A DNA stretch of 64,000 bases, from assembly GCF_041321155.1 (NCBI RefSeq), contig NZ_JBGGWB010000008.1:1-64000 (forward strand). The letters run 5' to 3'. Below, one piece after another: positions 54,194-63,156 of the stretch (its first letter is position 1; each line of letters opens with the position of its first letter). Made by a program: the position numbers and the translations under genes. The DNA is from Sphingomonas sp. IW22. Lineage in GTDB: Bacteria; Pseudomonadota; Alphaproteobacteria; Sphingomonadales; Sphingomonadaceae. A model generated the notes under the pieces. The model did not search any database. It was not told the origin of the DNA and saw nothing but the letters and a program-made list of their open reading frames with translations.

Positions 54194-54236
54194 GATCAGG
54201 ACCGATTGAAGGTCTTGTTTCCATGAAAGGCGCACC

Positions 54237-54722
54237 ATGGCTGACCGCGTATCCGCCCACATCATGATCGGTGGCGTGCTTGCGCGCTCCGAATATCCTC
54301 AATTCATCCAGGCCATCGGGAAAGATAATCCCACTATCGATTGGGATGGCACGCCGTTCAACCCTACAAATCTACCCATCGATACGCCACTTGCGCTGAT
54401 GGATCATGACGTCGCCGACGGTCGCTTCGAAGAGATCGAAGCTGTCTGTCGCCGTCATGGCCTCCACTATGTTCGCTGGTCCGGCGGCTATCCCGGCAGT
54501 TTTCCGTCTGTTCGGGTTATTTACCTCGGCCATGGTGAACCACAACAGGTCCTGACAACCGAGGAGGACGAGCAAGTCTTCCCGATCGAGCGCATCAGGG
54601 AACTGGGCAGTATCGAGGCGATCGAAGCAGAATACCGGCTTGCGCGCATCAATCCGCCGCCGTTGGTCCTGGTCGACGACGATCCGGGCCATCGGGCTAT
54701 TTCGGAGACCGTCCATGGCTGA
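54237..54722 (+). CDS. hypothetical protein (161 aa)
   Basis: Soluble, acidic protein without recognised family. Segments such as IMIGGVLARSEYPQFIQAI and VLVDDDPGHRAISETV suggest a mixed alpha/beta fold. ATG 54237 follows CGCACC with no strong binding site, as for other leader-tract genes. Its end overlaps the next gene (ATG 54715 within the last codons), so the two are coupled. Confidence 0.65.
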   Translation: MADRVSAHIMIGGVLARSEYPQFIQAIGKDNPTIDWDGTPFNPTNLPIDTPLALMDHDVADGRFEEIEAVCRRHGLHYVRWSGGYPGSFPSVRVIYLGHGEPQQVLTTEEDEQVFPIERIRELGSIEAIEAEYRLARINPPPLVLVDDDPGHRAISETVHG

Positions 54723-55377
54723 TCACCATGTCCAGGGATCTTTCGCTTTCACTTGCACGGCAGCCGAAAGCGCGCTGATCGAAGAGGCGTGGCAGCACGC
54801 TGCCGACCTGCTGGGTGACTTCACGCCGGGTGAACCGAGCGCGGAGTTTCTGGCCGCTTTCATGCCGACGGACCTCGGCAATCCGTTCAACGGCCTGCTT
54901 GGCATCTTCGATGATCCCGCCTTTCCCGATTTCGGCGCGGAGATCGAAATTGAGGGCGGCGTCGACTGTGTCGTCTCGATCTACGGAACCACGGACTTCC
55001 AGCCAGGCCCGATCGCCGAACTCATCCGCAATTGTTGCCAGGAGAGTTTGAAGGTTAAACCCATCGGTTTCGACTGGAGCTACAACTGCTCACGTGCCCG
55101 TCGCGACAGCTTCGGGGGAGGGTGGTGTGCGATATTCGCCGATCATGTCGAGTTCGAGACCACGCAGCAGCAGCTGGCGCGACGACTGGCCATATTCGCT
55201 ACCGCGCCAGTGCGAGACCCGCCCGATCCATGGATCGACGACCCCGACCATCCTTCCGTCGACTGGATCGCCGAGGTCCTGAATGGCGACACGCGCCTTG
55301 GTTATCTCGACTGGGCGCTCGCCCGGATTGAAGCAGGCGATAGCACCGATGCCCTGACGGTGCCGCCGCCGGCCTGA
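54715..55377 (+). CDS. hypothetical protein (220 aa)
   Basis: Starts inside the end of the previous gene. Segments QGSFAFTCTAAESALIEEAWQHAADLLGDFTPG and FGAEIEIEGGVDCVVSIYGTTDFQPGPIAELIRNCC hint at an alpha/beta fold. The rest is acidic, with several Trp (FDWSYN; GGGWCAIFADHVEFETTQQQLARRLAIF). No family recognised. It is part of a run of backbone accessory genes. Confidence 0.65.
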   Translation: MADHHVQGSFAFTCTAAESALIEEAWQHAADLLGDFTPGEPSAEFLAAFMPTDLGNPFNGLLGIFDDPAFPDFGAEIEIEGGVDCVVSIYGTTDFQPGPIAELIRNCCQESLKVKPIGFDWSYNCSRARRDSFGGGWCAIFADHVEFETTQQQLARRLAIFATAPVRDPPDPWIDDPDHPSVDWIAEVLNGDTRLGYLDWALARIEAGDSTDALTVPPPA

Positions 55378-55421
55378 CCGGCTCACACCACAAAATCCTC
55401 TCAAGCCAGAAGGACAATATC

Positions 55422-56126
55422 ATGACCGACGCCACCGCGCCGGGCGCATCCGCGCGCCTGTATAGCCAGACCGAACATGACGAACGCGGGAACTTCCATT
55501 ATGAAGGCGACCTCTACCGCGCCGGAGAACCGTTGCCGTCGCTCGCGTCGCGGATCGAACGCCATCTGGCAGAGCATTTTACCGAAACCACGTTCGCGAT
55601 CCGCACGGAGAAATTTTCCGGAGGACGCAAGGTCATCGCAGAGCTCCTCGATGCTCCGACCGACCTGACCGGCCGCGACGCGCAGAACGCCTTCATTGTC
55701 GAGGTGCGCGATCAAATGGAACGGTTCGGTTCGACCCGGACCAATCCATTGCAGGATTTCTGGTCGTGCAGCTTCTATTGCGAAGTCCGCATCGCCCAGG
55801 CCTATTGGTCTGCGTTGGCAAAGCGCAGCGGTAGCCGCAATCCGGTCGATACGGTGATATCGCTGGCGGCATTCAAGAAGCGGATCAAAGCCGGCGACCA
55901 GTTGAAACTGATCGACGCACCGGCCGGTCATCGCCTGCTCGGCACGACCCGCGAAATCACCAAGGTGCGCTCCGGCGACCTGATCCTTGAAGGACGCTCC
56001 TACCTCAACTTTCCCCGGGCATCGGCCTTTGCCTGTGACGGCCGTCTCATCCGGATCGCCATCGGCTCGGAACATGGTCCGGATGACCACCTGCTCTACG
56101 AGTGGATTCGCCTGAAGGCCGCCTGA
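55422..56126 (+). CDS. hypothetical protein (234 aa)
   Basis: ATG preceded by AGAAGGA about 7 nt upstream. The sequence opens with SARLYSQTEHDERGNFHYEGDLYRAGEPLPSL and has a middle rich in aromatic residues (NPLQDFWSCSFYCEVRIAQAYW) and a beta-rich C-terminus. No known domain. It lies between two hypothetical genes and the methylase-like gene. The following 142-bp gap has a GGCGCT/AGCGCC stem around an A/T run (minus-strand terminator-like). Confidence 0.6.
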   Translation: MTDATAPGASARLYSQTEHDERGNFHYEGDLYRAGEPLPSLASRIERHLAEHFTETTFAIRTEKFSGGRKVIAELLDAPTDLTGRDAQNAFIVEVRDQMERFGSTRTNPLQDFWSCSFYCEVRIAQAYWSALAKRSGSRNPVDTVISLAAFKKRIKAGDQLKLIDAPAGHRLLGTTREITKVRSGDLILEGRSYLNFPRASAFACDGRLIRIAIGSEHGPDDHLLYEWIRLKAA

Positions 56127-56268
56127 GCAGGTCCATATCCGCGCCTGCACTCTTCAGTCCGCGCAAATTCCGGGCGCTCACAAAAAAGCGCCGCGCAGAA
56201 AATCCTGCTGCGGTTGGCCCATCCGCCCGCGCCCACGCGCGCGCGCCATCATCGATCCGGAGGCTCCG

Positions 56269-57087
56269 ATGCATGAGCCCTATCTCAAAGCGATGGCGAC
56301 GCTGCTCCGCCGCAGCCAGCCGCGCCACGATCTCTACACCGTTTTCGGCCACTGTATGGAGGCCATGGCACTTGCCATGGTCAACAGCGTCGATCTGCGG
56401 CAGCGCGAGCCACGCGAGGCGCGCTATCTCGACATTGTCGGGCACTACCGGCCGGATGTGATCGATCTGTTTCCGCGAGTCCTCGCCGAACTGGTGCAGG
56501 CGCTCGAAGTCGGCCTTGGCGATGTTCTGGGCGCCCTGTTTCACGACCTTGAGCTGCACAACAAGGCGCGCGGCCAGTTCTTCACGCCATATACCCTCAG
56601 TCGCTTCATGGCCCAGGTGACCATCGGGGATTGCGAAAGCGTCAAAGCGATCATCGGCGACCATGGCTTCGTGACCGCCATGGAACCGGCCTGTGGCGCG
56701 GGGTCGATGGTGATTGCGCTTGCTGAGGCCATGCGCGATCTTGGCATAAACTATCAGCGCCATCTTCATGTCACCGCGATCGATATCGACCCGCGCGCGA
56801 TCCACATGGCTTATGTCCAGCTCTCTCTGCTGCATGTGCCGGCGCATCTCATGGTCGGAAACTCCCTCTCGGGCGAAACGGGCGAGCATTGGTACACACC
56901 GGCCCATATTCTGGGCGGATGGAACGCCCGGCTCGCCCACCGACGACGCCACGAGCCCGCCGGTGAGACGCTTGTCCATACTGTCGAAGCGCCGCCTGCG
57001 CCGGCCACGATGAACCACGCAGTTTCACCGTCACGCGAGCCTCGAGCATCGCCGCCGGCCATGCCGCAACAGCTCAGCCTTTTCTGA
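56269..57087 (+). CDS. N-6 adenine methylase-like protein, catalytic motif not seen
   Basis: 272 aa. The helical N-terminal part resembles the N-terminal part of type I M subunits. ARGQFFTPYTLSRFMAQV (residues about 102-119) and EPACGAGSMVIALAEAM (near 143-159) are the SAM-binding part of N-6 methylases, and VTAIDIDPRAIHMAYVQLSLL matches motif II/III. The usual [DNS]PP[YFW] catalytic motif is absent; the C-terminal tail is Pro/Ser-rich. CCGGAGG lies before the start. It may bind SAM or DNA without methylating. Next to the DpdA-like gene, a DNA-modification task is possible. Confidence 0.7.
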   Translation: MHEPYLKAMATLLRRSQPRHDLYTVFGHCMEAMALAMVNSVDLRQREPREARYLDIVGHYRPDVIDLFPRVLAELVQALEVGLGDVLGALFHDLELHNKARGQFFTPYTLSRFMAQVTIGDCESVKAIIGDHGFVTAMEPACGAGSMVIALAEAMRDLGINYQRHLHVTAIDIDPRAIHMAYVQLSLLHVPAHLMVGNSLSGETGEHWYTPAHILGGWNARLAHRRRHEPAGETLVHTVEAPPAPATMNHAVSPSREPRASPPAMPQQLSLF

Positions 57088-57119
57088 CCGTCCAAGATTT
57101 CACATTGCTGGAGACCGGC

Positions 57120-57461
57120 ATGTTCCATCATGTCCATATCACCGCACTCAGCCGGACGCCGGCCGGGATGACAGTCATAACGCTTGCCATCTGCGGACCA
57201 CGAGGCGGCATGCGCGCCGTAGAGGATATTTCTATCGAGGAAGCCGAGAAGATGGCGGCGCGGCTTCAGACGGCCATCACCGCCGCGCACGCCGGGCTCG
57301 GCAAGGATCCAGCCGACGTCTTCATCCAGGATGTGATCGGTCAACTCGGCGACCCCGCTCTTGCTGTCGATCCATCTTTCCGCAGATGGTGCAGCGCACA
57401 TCATGGCCTGCTCAGCGCTCGGCAGGCCGCAGAGCGCTGGTGCTGCTGGCACGTCGCCTGA
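57120..57461 (+). CDS. hypothetical protein (113 aa)
   Basis: ATG 57120 follows GGAG by 6-7 nt. The first half forms beta strands (HVHITALSRTPAGMTVITLAI) and a helix (EDISIEEAEKMAARLQTAITAA); the end is Trp/Cys-rich (ERWCCWHVA). It stops 6 bp before the DpdA-like gene, so they are co-transcribed. No family recognised. Confidence 0.55.
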   Translation: MFHHVHITALSRTPAGMTVITLAICGPRGGMRAVEDISIEEAEKMAARLQTAITAAHAGLGKDPADVFIQDVIGQLGDPALAVDPSFRRWCSAHHGLLSARQAAERWCCWHVA

Positions 57462-57466
57462 GCCTC

Positions 57467-58498
57467 ATGGCGATCGAGATAATGGTCGGCCTTCCGCATC
57501 TGCGCGAGGGGCCGATATTGAACCGCGCCCGTACCATGCAGGTGCCGACACTCATCTCGGCGAACGCGCTCTCGCGCTGGAATCGCAGCAAGGGCTGGCC
57601 CGAATGGCAGGGGTGGCGCCACGATTTGCTGAAAAATGCCGGCGGATTGTCCAGCATTTCATTGGACAGTGCGGGGTTCGTGGCTTTGTCGCGATACCAC
57701 GCATATCCTTGGGCAACTGAGGATTATCTCGATCTCGCCGCAAGCTATCCGTTCCGTTGGTTCGCCAGCATGGACTATTGCGTCGAACCCGAGATCGCAC
57801 CCGATCGCGAAGAGGTGCGCGACCGGATTTCGAGAACCATCCGGGTCAACCGCGATTGCTGGCGCGGCGCTCATGACCGCGGCATTGCCCATCGCTTCAT
57901 GCCGGTAATGCAAGGCCGGGTCGCAGGCGATTATGAAAATTGCATCGATGCGCTGGGCGATATCATCGACGTCGTACCTCTGATCGGCATCGGCTCCATG
58001 TGCCGAAGACCCGTAGGCGGCAGCGATGGGGTGATCGCTATCTTCGAGCATCTCGATCGCATTCTTGGGGCCAAGACAATGATTCACGGGTTCGGCATAA
58101 AGGGCACGGCCCTCAGCAAGCTCTGCGGGCTCGAACATCGTGTCGCGTCAACAGACAGCCAGGCATTCGGGCTAGCCAGCAGGATCGAGGCGCGCCAGCG
58201 CGGCATCTCCAAGACCGACGCCGTCGTCGCCGATCATATGGAAAGATGGGCACGTCGCCAATATGCGCGTACCGCATGCGTTCCCGCGCCCATCCAGGGC
58301 GAACTGCCGCTCGGCCCCGATGACCGACTGCCACGCGATCCATGGGAGAGGGCCATTGCACAGGCCCGCGCCGAAATCCGGGCGCTGATCGAAGAGGGGC
58401 AACTGTCGCACGATGAGATTTCCGAACCGTGGATCGCGCAGTGGGCAGCCGACATCTTCCAGGCCGAACGGCTTGAATCCGCCGGGGCCTCACGATGA
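57467..58498 (+). CDS. DpdA/TGT-like transglycosylase (deazapurine DNA modification type)
   Basis: 343 aa from ATG 57467, 6 bp after the previous stop. TGT-type barrel motifs: ISLDSAGFVAL near residues 64-74, FASMDYCVEPEIA near 99-111, MPVMQGRVAGDY near 145-156, PLIGIGSMCRR near 171-181, HGFGIKGTAL near 207-216, and ASTDSQAFG near 227-235, where the nucleophilic Asp is expected. The zinc Cys set of bacterial TGT is absent. This agrees with DpdA-type enzymes that exchange guanine for 7-deazaguanine in DNA. No preQ0 synthesis genes lie nearby; the host queuosine pathway would have to supply the base. It overlaps the next gene by 4 bp. Confidence 0.75.
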   Translation: MAIEIMVGLPHLREGPILNRARTMQVPTLISANALSRWNRSKGWPEWQGWRHDLLKNAGGLSSISLDSAGFVALSRYHAYPWATEDYLDLAASYPFRWFASMDYCVEPEIAPDREEVRDRISRTIRVNRDCWRGAHDRGIAHRFMPVMQGRVAGDYENCIDALGDIIDVVPLIGIGSMCRRPVGGSDGVIAIFEHLDRILGAKTMIHGFGIKGTALSKLCGLEHRVASTDSQAFGLASRIEARQRGISKTDAVVADHMERWARRQYARTACVPAPIQGELPLGPDDRLPRDPWERAIAQARAEIRALIEEGQLSHDEISEPWIAQWAADIFQAERLESAGASR

Positions 58499-58800
58499 TC
58501 CGCCACGGCGAAAGCATGGAACGCATCCTGCCCGGTCTATATGCGGGGAATGACGTCAGGGCCGAGCGCCACCGTCGCGGTTGGGCATTTCAGATGAAAT
58601 GCGGCCAGCTCGGTCGCCAGCTCTGGTTTGAATATTCTCCGCATGGGCTGTGGACCGCTATCGGCATCTGGCGCACCCTGGACACCGGACTCTGGGTGGC
58701 AGCGCGCCTCCGCGCCGGAACGCATTTCTGGGATGCGAGCTGCCAGACCGCCCGCCTATATGGTGATGACGTCTATTCCATCCTGCGCGATGAGGTGTGA
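58495..58800 (+). CDS. hypothetical protein (101 aa)
   Basis: Overlaps the DpdA-like gene as ATGA, so it is probably translated with it. Small Trp-rich protein (RRGWAFQMKCGQLGRQLWFEYSPHGLWTAIGIWRTLDTGLW). No recognised domain. The tight coupling marks it as a likely partner or regulator of the transglycosylase. Confidence 0.6.
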   Translation: MIRHGESMERILPGLYAGNDVRAERHRRGWAFQMKCGQLGRQLWFEYSPHGLWTAIGIWRTLDTGLWVAARLRAGTHFWDASCQTARLYGDDVYSILRDEV

Positions 58801-58821
58801 TCCGAACAGGTGAACCACCGG

Positions 58822-59382
58822 TCAGTAGAGGATCAAGCCCGTCCCCGGCATGAGCTGATCCAGAAAATCGAAATCACGCCGGTTTCCTGTCATCAGATCG
58901 CAACCTGTCGCTGCAGCCTGAAGAAACAGCAGGGCATCGTTGAGCAGCGCCATGGAATGCGGCTGACCGGAAAGGCGTGTTACCATTCCTGCCAGCATGC
59001 CTGCCTCGCCGAACACACGCGAAGAGGGCACGCTCAGGCGATGCTCGGGAATATCGTCGATTGTCCGCCCCAGCATTTTGAGAACAGACGCGGTGCGCTT
59101 GTCGGTCGGATCGAGCGCACCCATCAGATGGGTCATTTCACCAAGCGCCACGCTTGAATGGTTGACGATCCGGTTTTCAAGTAAGCGATCTACCTCGAGA
59201 GGTGTCTTGCCCTGAAGCACGTCGATGTAGACGCAGGTGTCAAGCAGGAGCTCCCGGCCGACGATGGCTGCCTTGTGAACGAGCGGCAATTCCTCTTCGG
59301 ACCGCCGTCTCAGCCTTGCCGCGAGCCGCTGCGGCCTGATCCTGCGTAGCGAAGCCTTGCGATCAAATCCCAAGCGCAACAT
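58822..59382 (-). CDS. PIN-domain toxin
   Basis: 186 aa. After a basic N-terminus (KASLRRIRPQRLAARLRRRSEEELP) comes the PIN domain: ELLLDTCVYIDVLQGK (Asp near residue 48), SSVALGEMTHLMGALD (Glu near 82), LNDALLFLQAAATGCDLMTGNRRDFDFLDQL (Asp near 149 and 166-170). It overlaps its antitoxin gene by 20 bp. The long basic extension is unusual and may bind RNA. Convergent with the plus-strand hypothetical gene. Confidence 0.8.
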   Translation of the reverse strand: MLRLGFDRKASLRRIRPQRLAARLRRRSEEELPLVHKAAIVGRELLLDTCVYIDVLQGKTPLEVDRLLENRIVNHSSVALGEMTHLMGALDPTDKRTASVLKMLGRTIDDIPEHRLSVPSSRVFGEAGMLAGMVTRLSGQPHSMALLNDALLFLQAAATGCDLMTGNRRDFDFLDQLMPGTGLILY

Positions 59383-59635
59383 CCGCAGGAATGGAACCCT
59401 TCCGGCCTACCAGCCTCGCGCCGAAATCATCCTCGAGCGCCACTTTGGCAAGAGCATATTCGACGAGATCTGTGGTCGAGGCGATGCCGCTCCGCATCTT
59501 GGCACGATCGATGAGTTCACGCGGCACGCGCGCGCCGACGGCGCTGTTGGTGCCTGACAGCAAGCCAGCCGCTTTCGCCGCAGCCACGACCGCTTCATGT
59601 CTCTGGGACAAATGATCTTCGTGTTTCGTTGCCAT
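59363..59635 (-). CDS. ribbon-helix-helix-like antitoxin
   Basis: 90 aa from ATG 59635 (GAGGAG about 6 nt upstream). After a variable N-terminus, ARVPRELIDRAKMRSGIASTTDLVEYALAKVALED resembles a ribbon-helix-helix antitoxin domain, here at the C-terminal side. It overlaps the PIN toxin start, so it is coupled. It would bind the operator upstream and the toxin. Confidence 0.7.
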   Translation of the reverse strand: MATKHEDHLSQRHEAVVAAAKAAGLLSGTNSAVGARVPRELIDRAKMRSGIASTTDLVEYALAKVALEDDFGARLVGRKGSIPADVALGI

Positions 59636-59710
59636 CGAAAACTCCTCACGTTGAACATATACGCAATTTTGTAAAACATGCAAGGCTTTGCCGAAAGCCG
59701 CCTGCCAACC

Positions 59711-61447
59711 TCATTCTTGCGGAGCGAGCCAGAGAGCCTGATAGGACGCGCATCCCTGCATTAGCTCCGCATGCGTCCCACTGCCGACCAGCCTGCCCCC
59801 TTTCATGAAAAGAACCTGATCGGCGCCCTTCGCTGTCGCCAGGCGATGGGTGATCATGATGAGGGTCGTTGCGCTATTGGTCCTGCACTGCAGCCTCGCG
59901 ATCACATCTGCCTCGCTGCGCGGATCGAGCGCGGACGTGCTTTCATCCAGGATCAGGACTGGCACATCCACCCCCGCCAAGCGCGCAAGCTCCAGCTTCT
60001 GGATCTGGCCTCCTGACAGGCGCTCGCCCTGTTCCCCCAATTCCATATCGAAGTCGATCGGTCTTCCAGGCTCGTGGAAGCGCCAGACATGAAGCAGTTC
60101 CTCGACGTCGCTGATGGGCTGGTTCGCCGGGGGATAGAGGATATTCTCCCGCAGTGATCGGTTGAACAGGCCGATGAACTGCGGCGCATAAAGAATATAG
60201 CGATGACGCTCGCTCCAGGGGATCGTGGCGATATCTACACCTGCAATCTCAACCCTTCCCGAGGCAGGTGCGAGCACGCCGGCAAGGATTTGGGCAAGCG
60301 TGGATTTGCCCGAACCGTTCGGGCCAACGATGGCGACGAAGCGGCCTGACGCGATATGCAGTGAAATCCCGGCGAGGGCGGGCAAGCCATCATCATAGCG
60401 GAAGCTGAGATTTTCAGCGGCGAGATCGGCGTCGGCAAAGCGGTCAGGCTGCCAGGAACCCCGCTCATCTTCGGCATTCGTCAATGCCAGAACGTCGCGA
60501 ATGTTGGCGATCGCGACACCGGCCTGCGCCAGGATATAGCCCAGCGAACTCAGCGGAACCGTCAGTCTAAAGGCATAGGTCTGCAACAACACGAATTCGC
60601 CTGCCGTCATTCGCCCTTTGCCGACATCGAGACCGGCCAGCATGAGCAGCGCCACAAGCCCGGCTCCCACGATGCAGAACTGCAGCGCCGCCATGATCGT
60701 CAGCGAACGGTACATGGCCCCGTTGGCCTGCCGCTTCGCGCTCAATGTCCTGCCCACATAGTGGAGTTCGCGATCGAGAGCGCCGTTGAGGATGACCCGG
60801 CGGGCATTGCGCACGATGTCGCCGATCGTGCGGGACACATGCGATGCCGCCGCATTGCTTGCATCGGCATGCACACGGTGGCGTGCCGCGCCCATCCAGG
60901 TTGCCCCGAGGAATCCCAACAGCGTCACGCCCAGGATCAGGACATTGCGAGGCTCGATCAGGCTGGCGATCACCGCGAGACTGGCAAGAGCCTGCAGGAA
61001 GACAGGCCCCAGCCGCCAGATCAATCCTTCCACGACCAGGGTCAGGCTATAGGGCAATCGCTCCAGCATGCCGGGAACGCGTCCGCTCCGGCTGTCGCGC
61101 GCCGCCGTGATTTGAGGCAGGGCGGCGCCAAGCGCATGGGTTTTAAGCAGCCGCGCCAGTGCATCGACCATTTTCGCGGTGCAGGAAAGCCTGGCCGTTT
61201 CCAGGATGGAGGCGCCCGCCCAGCATCCCACGAACAGCAGGATGTACAGCAACAATTGCATGGGCGGTCCCACTGGTCCGGCCAACGTGTCGATCAGCAG
61301 CTTGAGCGCATAGGGACCGGCGACGCCCATCGCGATCACGAGGGCTTCCAGGGCGAAAGCCTCTATCAGGCTCCGCCTGGCACCGAGGTCCGCAGACAGC
61401 ATCAGCCGCGTCAGCCGGACCAATATGCCGAACGTCGTCACTTTCAT
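59711..61447 (-). CDS. ABC exporter, fused membrane and ATPase domains
   Basis: 578 aa. Six membrane segments in residues 15-330, then an ATPase with Walker A AIVGPNGSGKSTLAQIL near 375-391, the signature LSGGQIQKLELARL near 478-491, Walker B VPVLILDESTSAL near 495-507 and the H-loop MITHRLATAKGADQVL. It has no C39 peptidase domain. Homodimeric exporters of this kind move peptides, lipids or glutathione-linked substrates. It is alone, 30 kb from the lasso cluster, which lacks a transporter. The substrate is unknown. Confidence 0.85.
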   Translation of the reverse strand: MKVTTFGILVRLTRLMLSADLGARRSLIEAFALEALVIAMGVAGPYALKLLIDTLAGPVGPPMQLLLYILLFVGCWAGASILETARLSCTAKMVDALARLLKTHALGAALPQITAARDSRSGRVPGMLERLPYSLTLVVEGLIWRLGPVFLQALASLAVIASLIEPRNVLILGVTLLGFLGATWMGAARHRVHADASNAAASHVSRTIGDIVRNARRVILNGALDRELHYVGRTLSAKRQANGAMYRSLTIMAALQFCIVGAGLVALLMLAGLDVGKGRMTAGEFVLLQTYAFRLTVPLSSLGYILAQAGVAIANIRDVLALTNAEDERGSWQPDRFADADLAAENLSFRYDDGLPALAGISLHIASGRFVAIVGPNGSGKSTLAQILAGVLAPASGRVEIAGVDIATIPWSERHRYILYAPQFIGLFNRSLRENILYPPANQPISDVEELLHVWRFHEPGRPIDFDMELGEQGERLSGGQIQKLELARLAGVDVPVLILDESTSALDPRSEADVIARLQCRTNSATTLIMITHRLATAKGADQVLFMKGGRLVGSGTHAELMQGCASYQALWLAPQE

Positions 61448-61550
61448 GGCCTCCTGGCGATCGGTGAATGAGCCAGAAGGAGGATTTGGAACGCGGCCTT
61501 TATCCTAGCGGCAAATCAGGCTGTTGCGAAGCCGGGATCGCGAGACGCCA

Positions 61551-61571
61551 GAAAGGGAAGGGAGGGGCGGG
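61551..61571 (+). promoter_or_regulatory. G-rich leader tract, canonical G-quadruplex motif
   Basis: GGG-AA-GGG-A-GGGG-C-GGG: four G runs with loops of 2, 1 and 1, the standard G4 pattern. It ends 58 bp before the DUF932 gene start; AAGGAG lies 9 nt before that start. Confidence 0.6.
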
Positions 61572-61629
61572 AATGTGACGGGAGATGTGGATCGTCCCGT
61601 TGTTCCTCTATCTCAAGGAGATGGTTCCC

Positions 61630-62826
61630 ATGGCGACCCTTGCCCGCATGAACGAAGCGCCCCCCGTATCCGCCCCCTATCGCATCGATGTCTCGCGCGG
61701 CCGAATGAGCAGCCGCGTATCGTCGGAATGGTTCTCCCGGCCCGACGATGAGAAATATCTCTCGCTGACCAGCCTCTATGATGCCGTTCGTGGCCGCGCG
61801 GACAGGGCGACCACCCGCATCGTCGAAAGCCGCGCGATCCGGGTCGAGGCGAAAAGCGACAACCCTGAACGCCTGATGCTGATGGCGCCTGGAGATGATC
61901 GCCCCCTGGCGCCGACCAACTGGTCCTTCGGCCAGGTGGCGAGCCTCGTTGGGGCACCGGCTTCCTATCTGCGCCAGCTTCCAGCGGCCCTTGCGGGCAT
62001 CAACCTGCAACAAGGGCTCATGACCCACCGCGGCGAGCAGGTCAAACTGCTGCAGACGGACAATGGCAGAACCGAACTGCGCGCTGCTACCGGTTCCGAA
62101 TATGGGCGCATTTTCGACTGGGAGCTGGTCCAGGCTGTAATGGCCTTTGCCGGTGACGGCGTCGGCGATACGCGCTGGAAGGTGCCTGGCACAATCCAGT
62201 GGGGCAGCATGACCTACAATCCCCACGTGGATATCACCAAGGAAACGACCACACTCTACGCATCGGACAGAGATATTTTCCTGTTCCTCGTCGATGATAC
62301 ACATCCGATCGAGGCAGGAAAACTGCCAAATGGCGATCCTGACCTGTACTTTCGCGGCTTTTATGCCTGGAACAGCGAGGTCGGCTCGAAAACGCTCGGC
62401 ATTGCGACCTTTTACCTCCGAGGCGTTTGCGCGAACAGATGCCTTTGGGGCGTCGAGAATTTCGAGGAAGTCAACATCCGCCACTCGAAATTCGCCGGCG
62501 CCCGTTTTGCCCATCAGGCCGCTCCGGCACTCGAGCATTTCGCGAACTCCTCTCCGTCGCATTTCATCTCCGGCATCAAGGCTGCCCGCGAACGGATCGT
62601 CGCGCGCAAGGACGAAGATCGCGAGCCTTTCCTGCGCAGGCGCGGCTTCTCGAAGGCCGAGACCACGAAAATCATCCAGACCGTACTCGCCGAGGAAGGC
62701 AGGCCACCTGAATCCATCTATGATTTCGTGCAGGGCATAACCGCGCTCGCGCGGTCGAAGCCCCATCAGGACAGTCGCCTCGAACTGGAAACCAAGGCCC
62801 GAAAGCTCCTCGAACAGGCGCTCTGA
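61630..62826 (+). CDS. DUF932 protein
   Basis: 398 aa from ATG 61630 with AAGGAG 9 nt upstream. Segments WSFGQVASLVGAPASYLRQLPAALAGINLQQGL and GEQVKLLQTDNGRTELRAATGSEYGRIFDWELV match the DUF932 family seen in phages and plasmids. Later blocks (STFYLRG-type: LGIATFYLRGVCANRCLWGV; FEEVNIRHSKFAGARF) also fit. The function is unknown; the family resembles Red-beta-like or antirestriction-linked proteins by context. It carries the strongest G-rich leader. Confidence 0.85.
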   Translation: MATLARMNEAPPVSAPYRIDVSRGRMSSRVSSEWFSRPDDEKYLSLTSLYDAVRGRADRATTRIVESRAIRVEAKSDNPERLMLMAPGDDRPLAPTNWSFGQVASLVGAPASYLRQLPAALAGINLQQGLMTHRGEQVKLLQTDNGRTELRAATGSEYGRIFDWELVQAVMAFAGDGVGDTRWKVPGTIQWGSMTYNPHVDITKETTTLYASDRDIFLFLVDDTHPIEAGKLPNGDPDLYFRGFYAWNSEVGSKTLGIATFYLRGVCANRCLWGVENFEEVNIRHSKFAGARFAHQAAPALEHFANSSPSHFISGIKAARERIVARKDEDREPFLRRRGFSKAETTKIIQTVLAEEGRPPESIYDFVQGITALARSKPHQDSRLELETKARKLLEQAL

Positions 62827-62863
62827 CGCCAGGCCTTCGTCCGCTTCTCCGCTCTTCAGTCCC

Positions 62864-62888
62864 GCATCCTGGTCCCGCGCCAGGATGC
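62864..62888. promoter_or_regulatory. hairpin between DUF932 gene and the 70-aa gene
   Basis: Perfect 9-bp arms GCATCCTGG and CCAGGATGC with a 7-nt loop, 38 bp after the DUF932 stop. AGGATGCCCT occurs twice before the next ATG, once in the arm and once as the upstream site. It could be a terminator or a leader structure. Confidence 0.45.
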
Positions 62889-62912
62889 CCTACGTCATGA
62901 AAGGATGCCCTC

Positions 62913-63125
62913 ATGCGTCCCCATCAATCCGCCCCCCTCCAGGAATTCACCGTCGACGTCGCCTTTTTCAGCGGCGCAGACCCTTTCGCCACCGAGACAT
63001 ATCGGATCCCGGCCGCGACATGGTTCAGCGCGCAGCAGCAGGCGCTGCATATGTCGGTGAACAGCGTCTACGATAATGCGCGCATTCCCGATCTCCGTCG
63101 CACCGCCACCGTCCGGTCCGTCTGA
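62913..63125 (+). CDS. 70-aa hypothetical protein
   Basis: Start ATG with AAAGGA about 10 nt upstream. Sequence: short N-terminal basic part, then LQEFTVDVAFFSGADPFATETYRIPAATWFSAQQQALHMS and a basic tail. Small beta/helix protein of unknown family, typical of element backbones. Confidence 0.5.
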   Translation: MRPHQSAPLQEFTVDVAFFSGADPFATETYRIPAATWFSAQQQALHMSVNSVYDNARIPDLRRTATVRSV

Positions 63126-63156
63126 CGCTCATCTGCGATCAAGTCGGCCATAGCCA

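Noticed and set aside
59711..61447. the ABC protein as a peptidase-containing bacteriocin exporter
   Set aside because: There is no N-terminal C39 peptidase domain; the membrane segments start at about residue 15.
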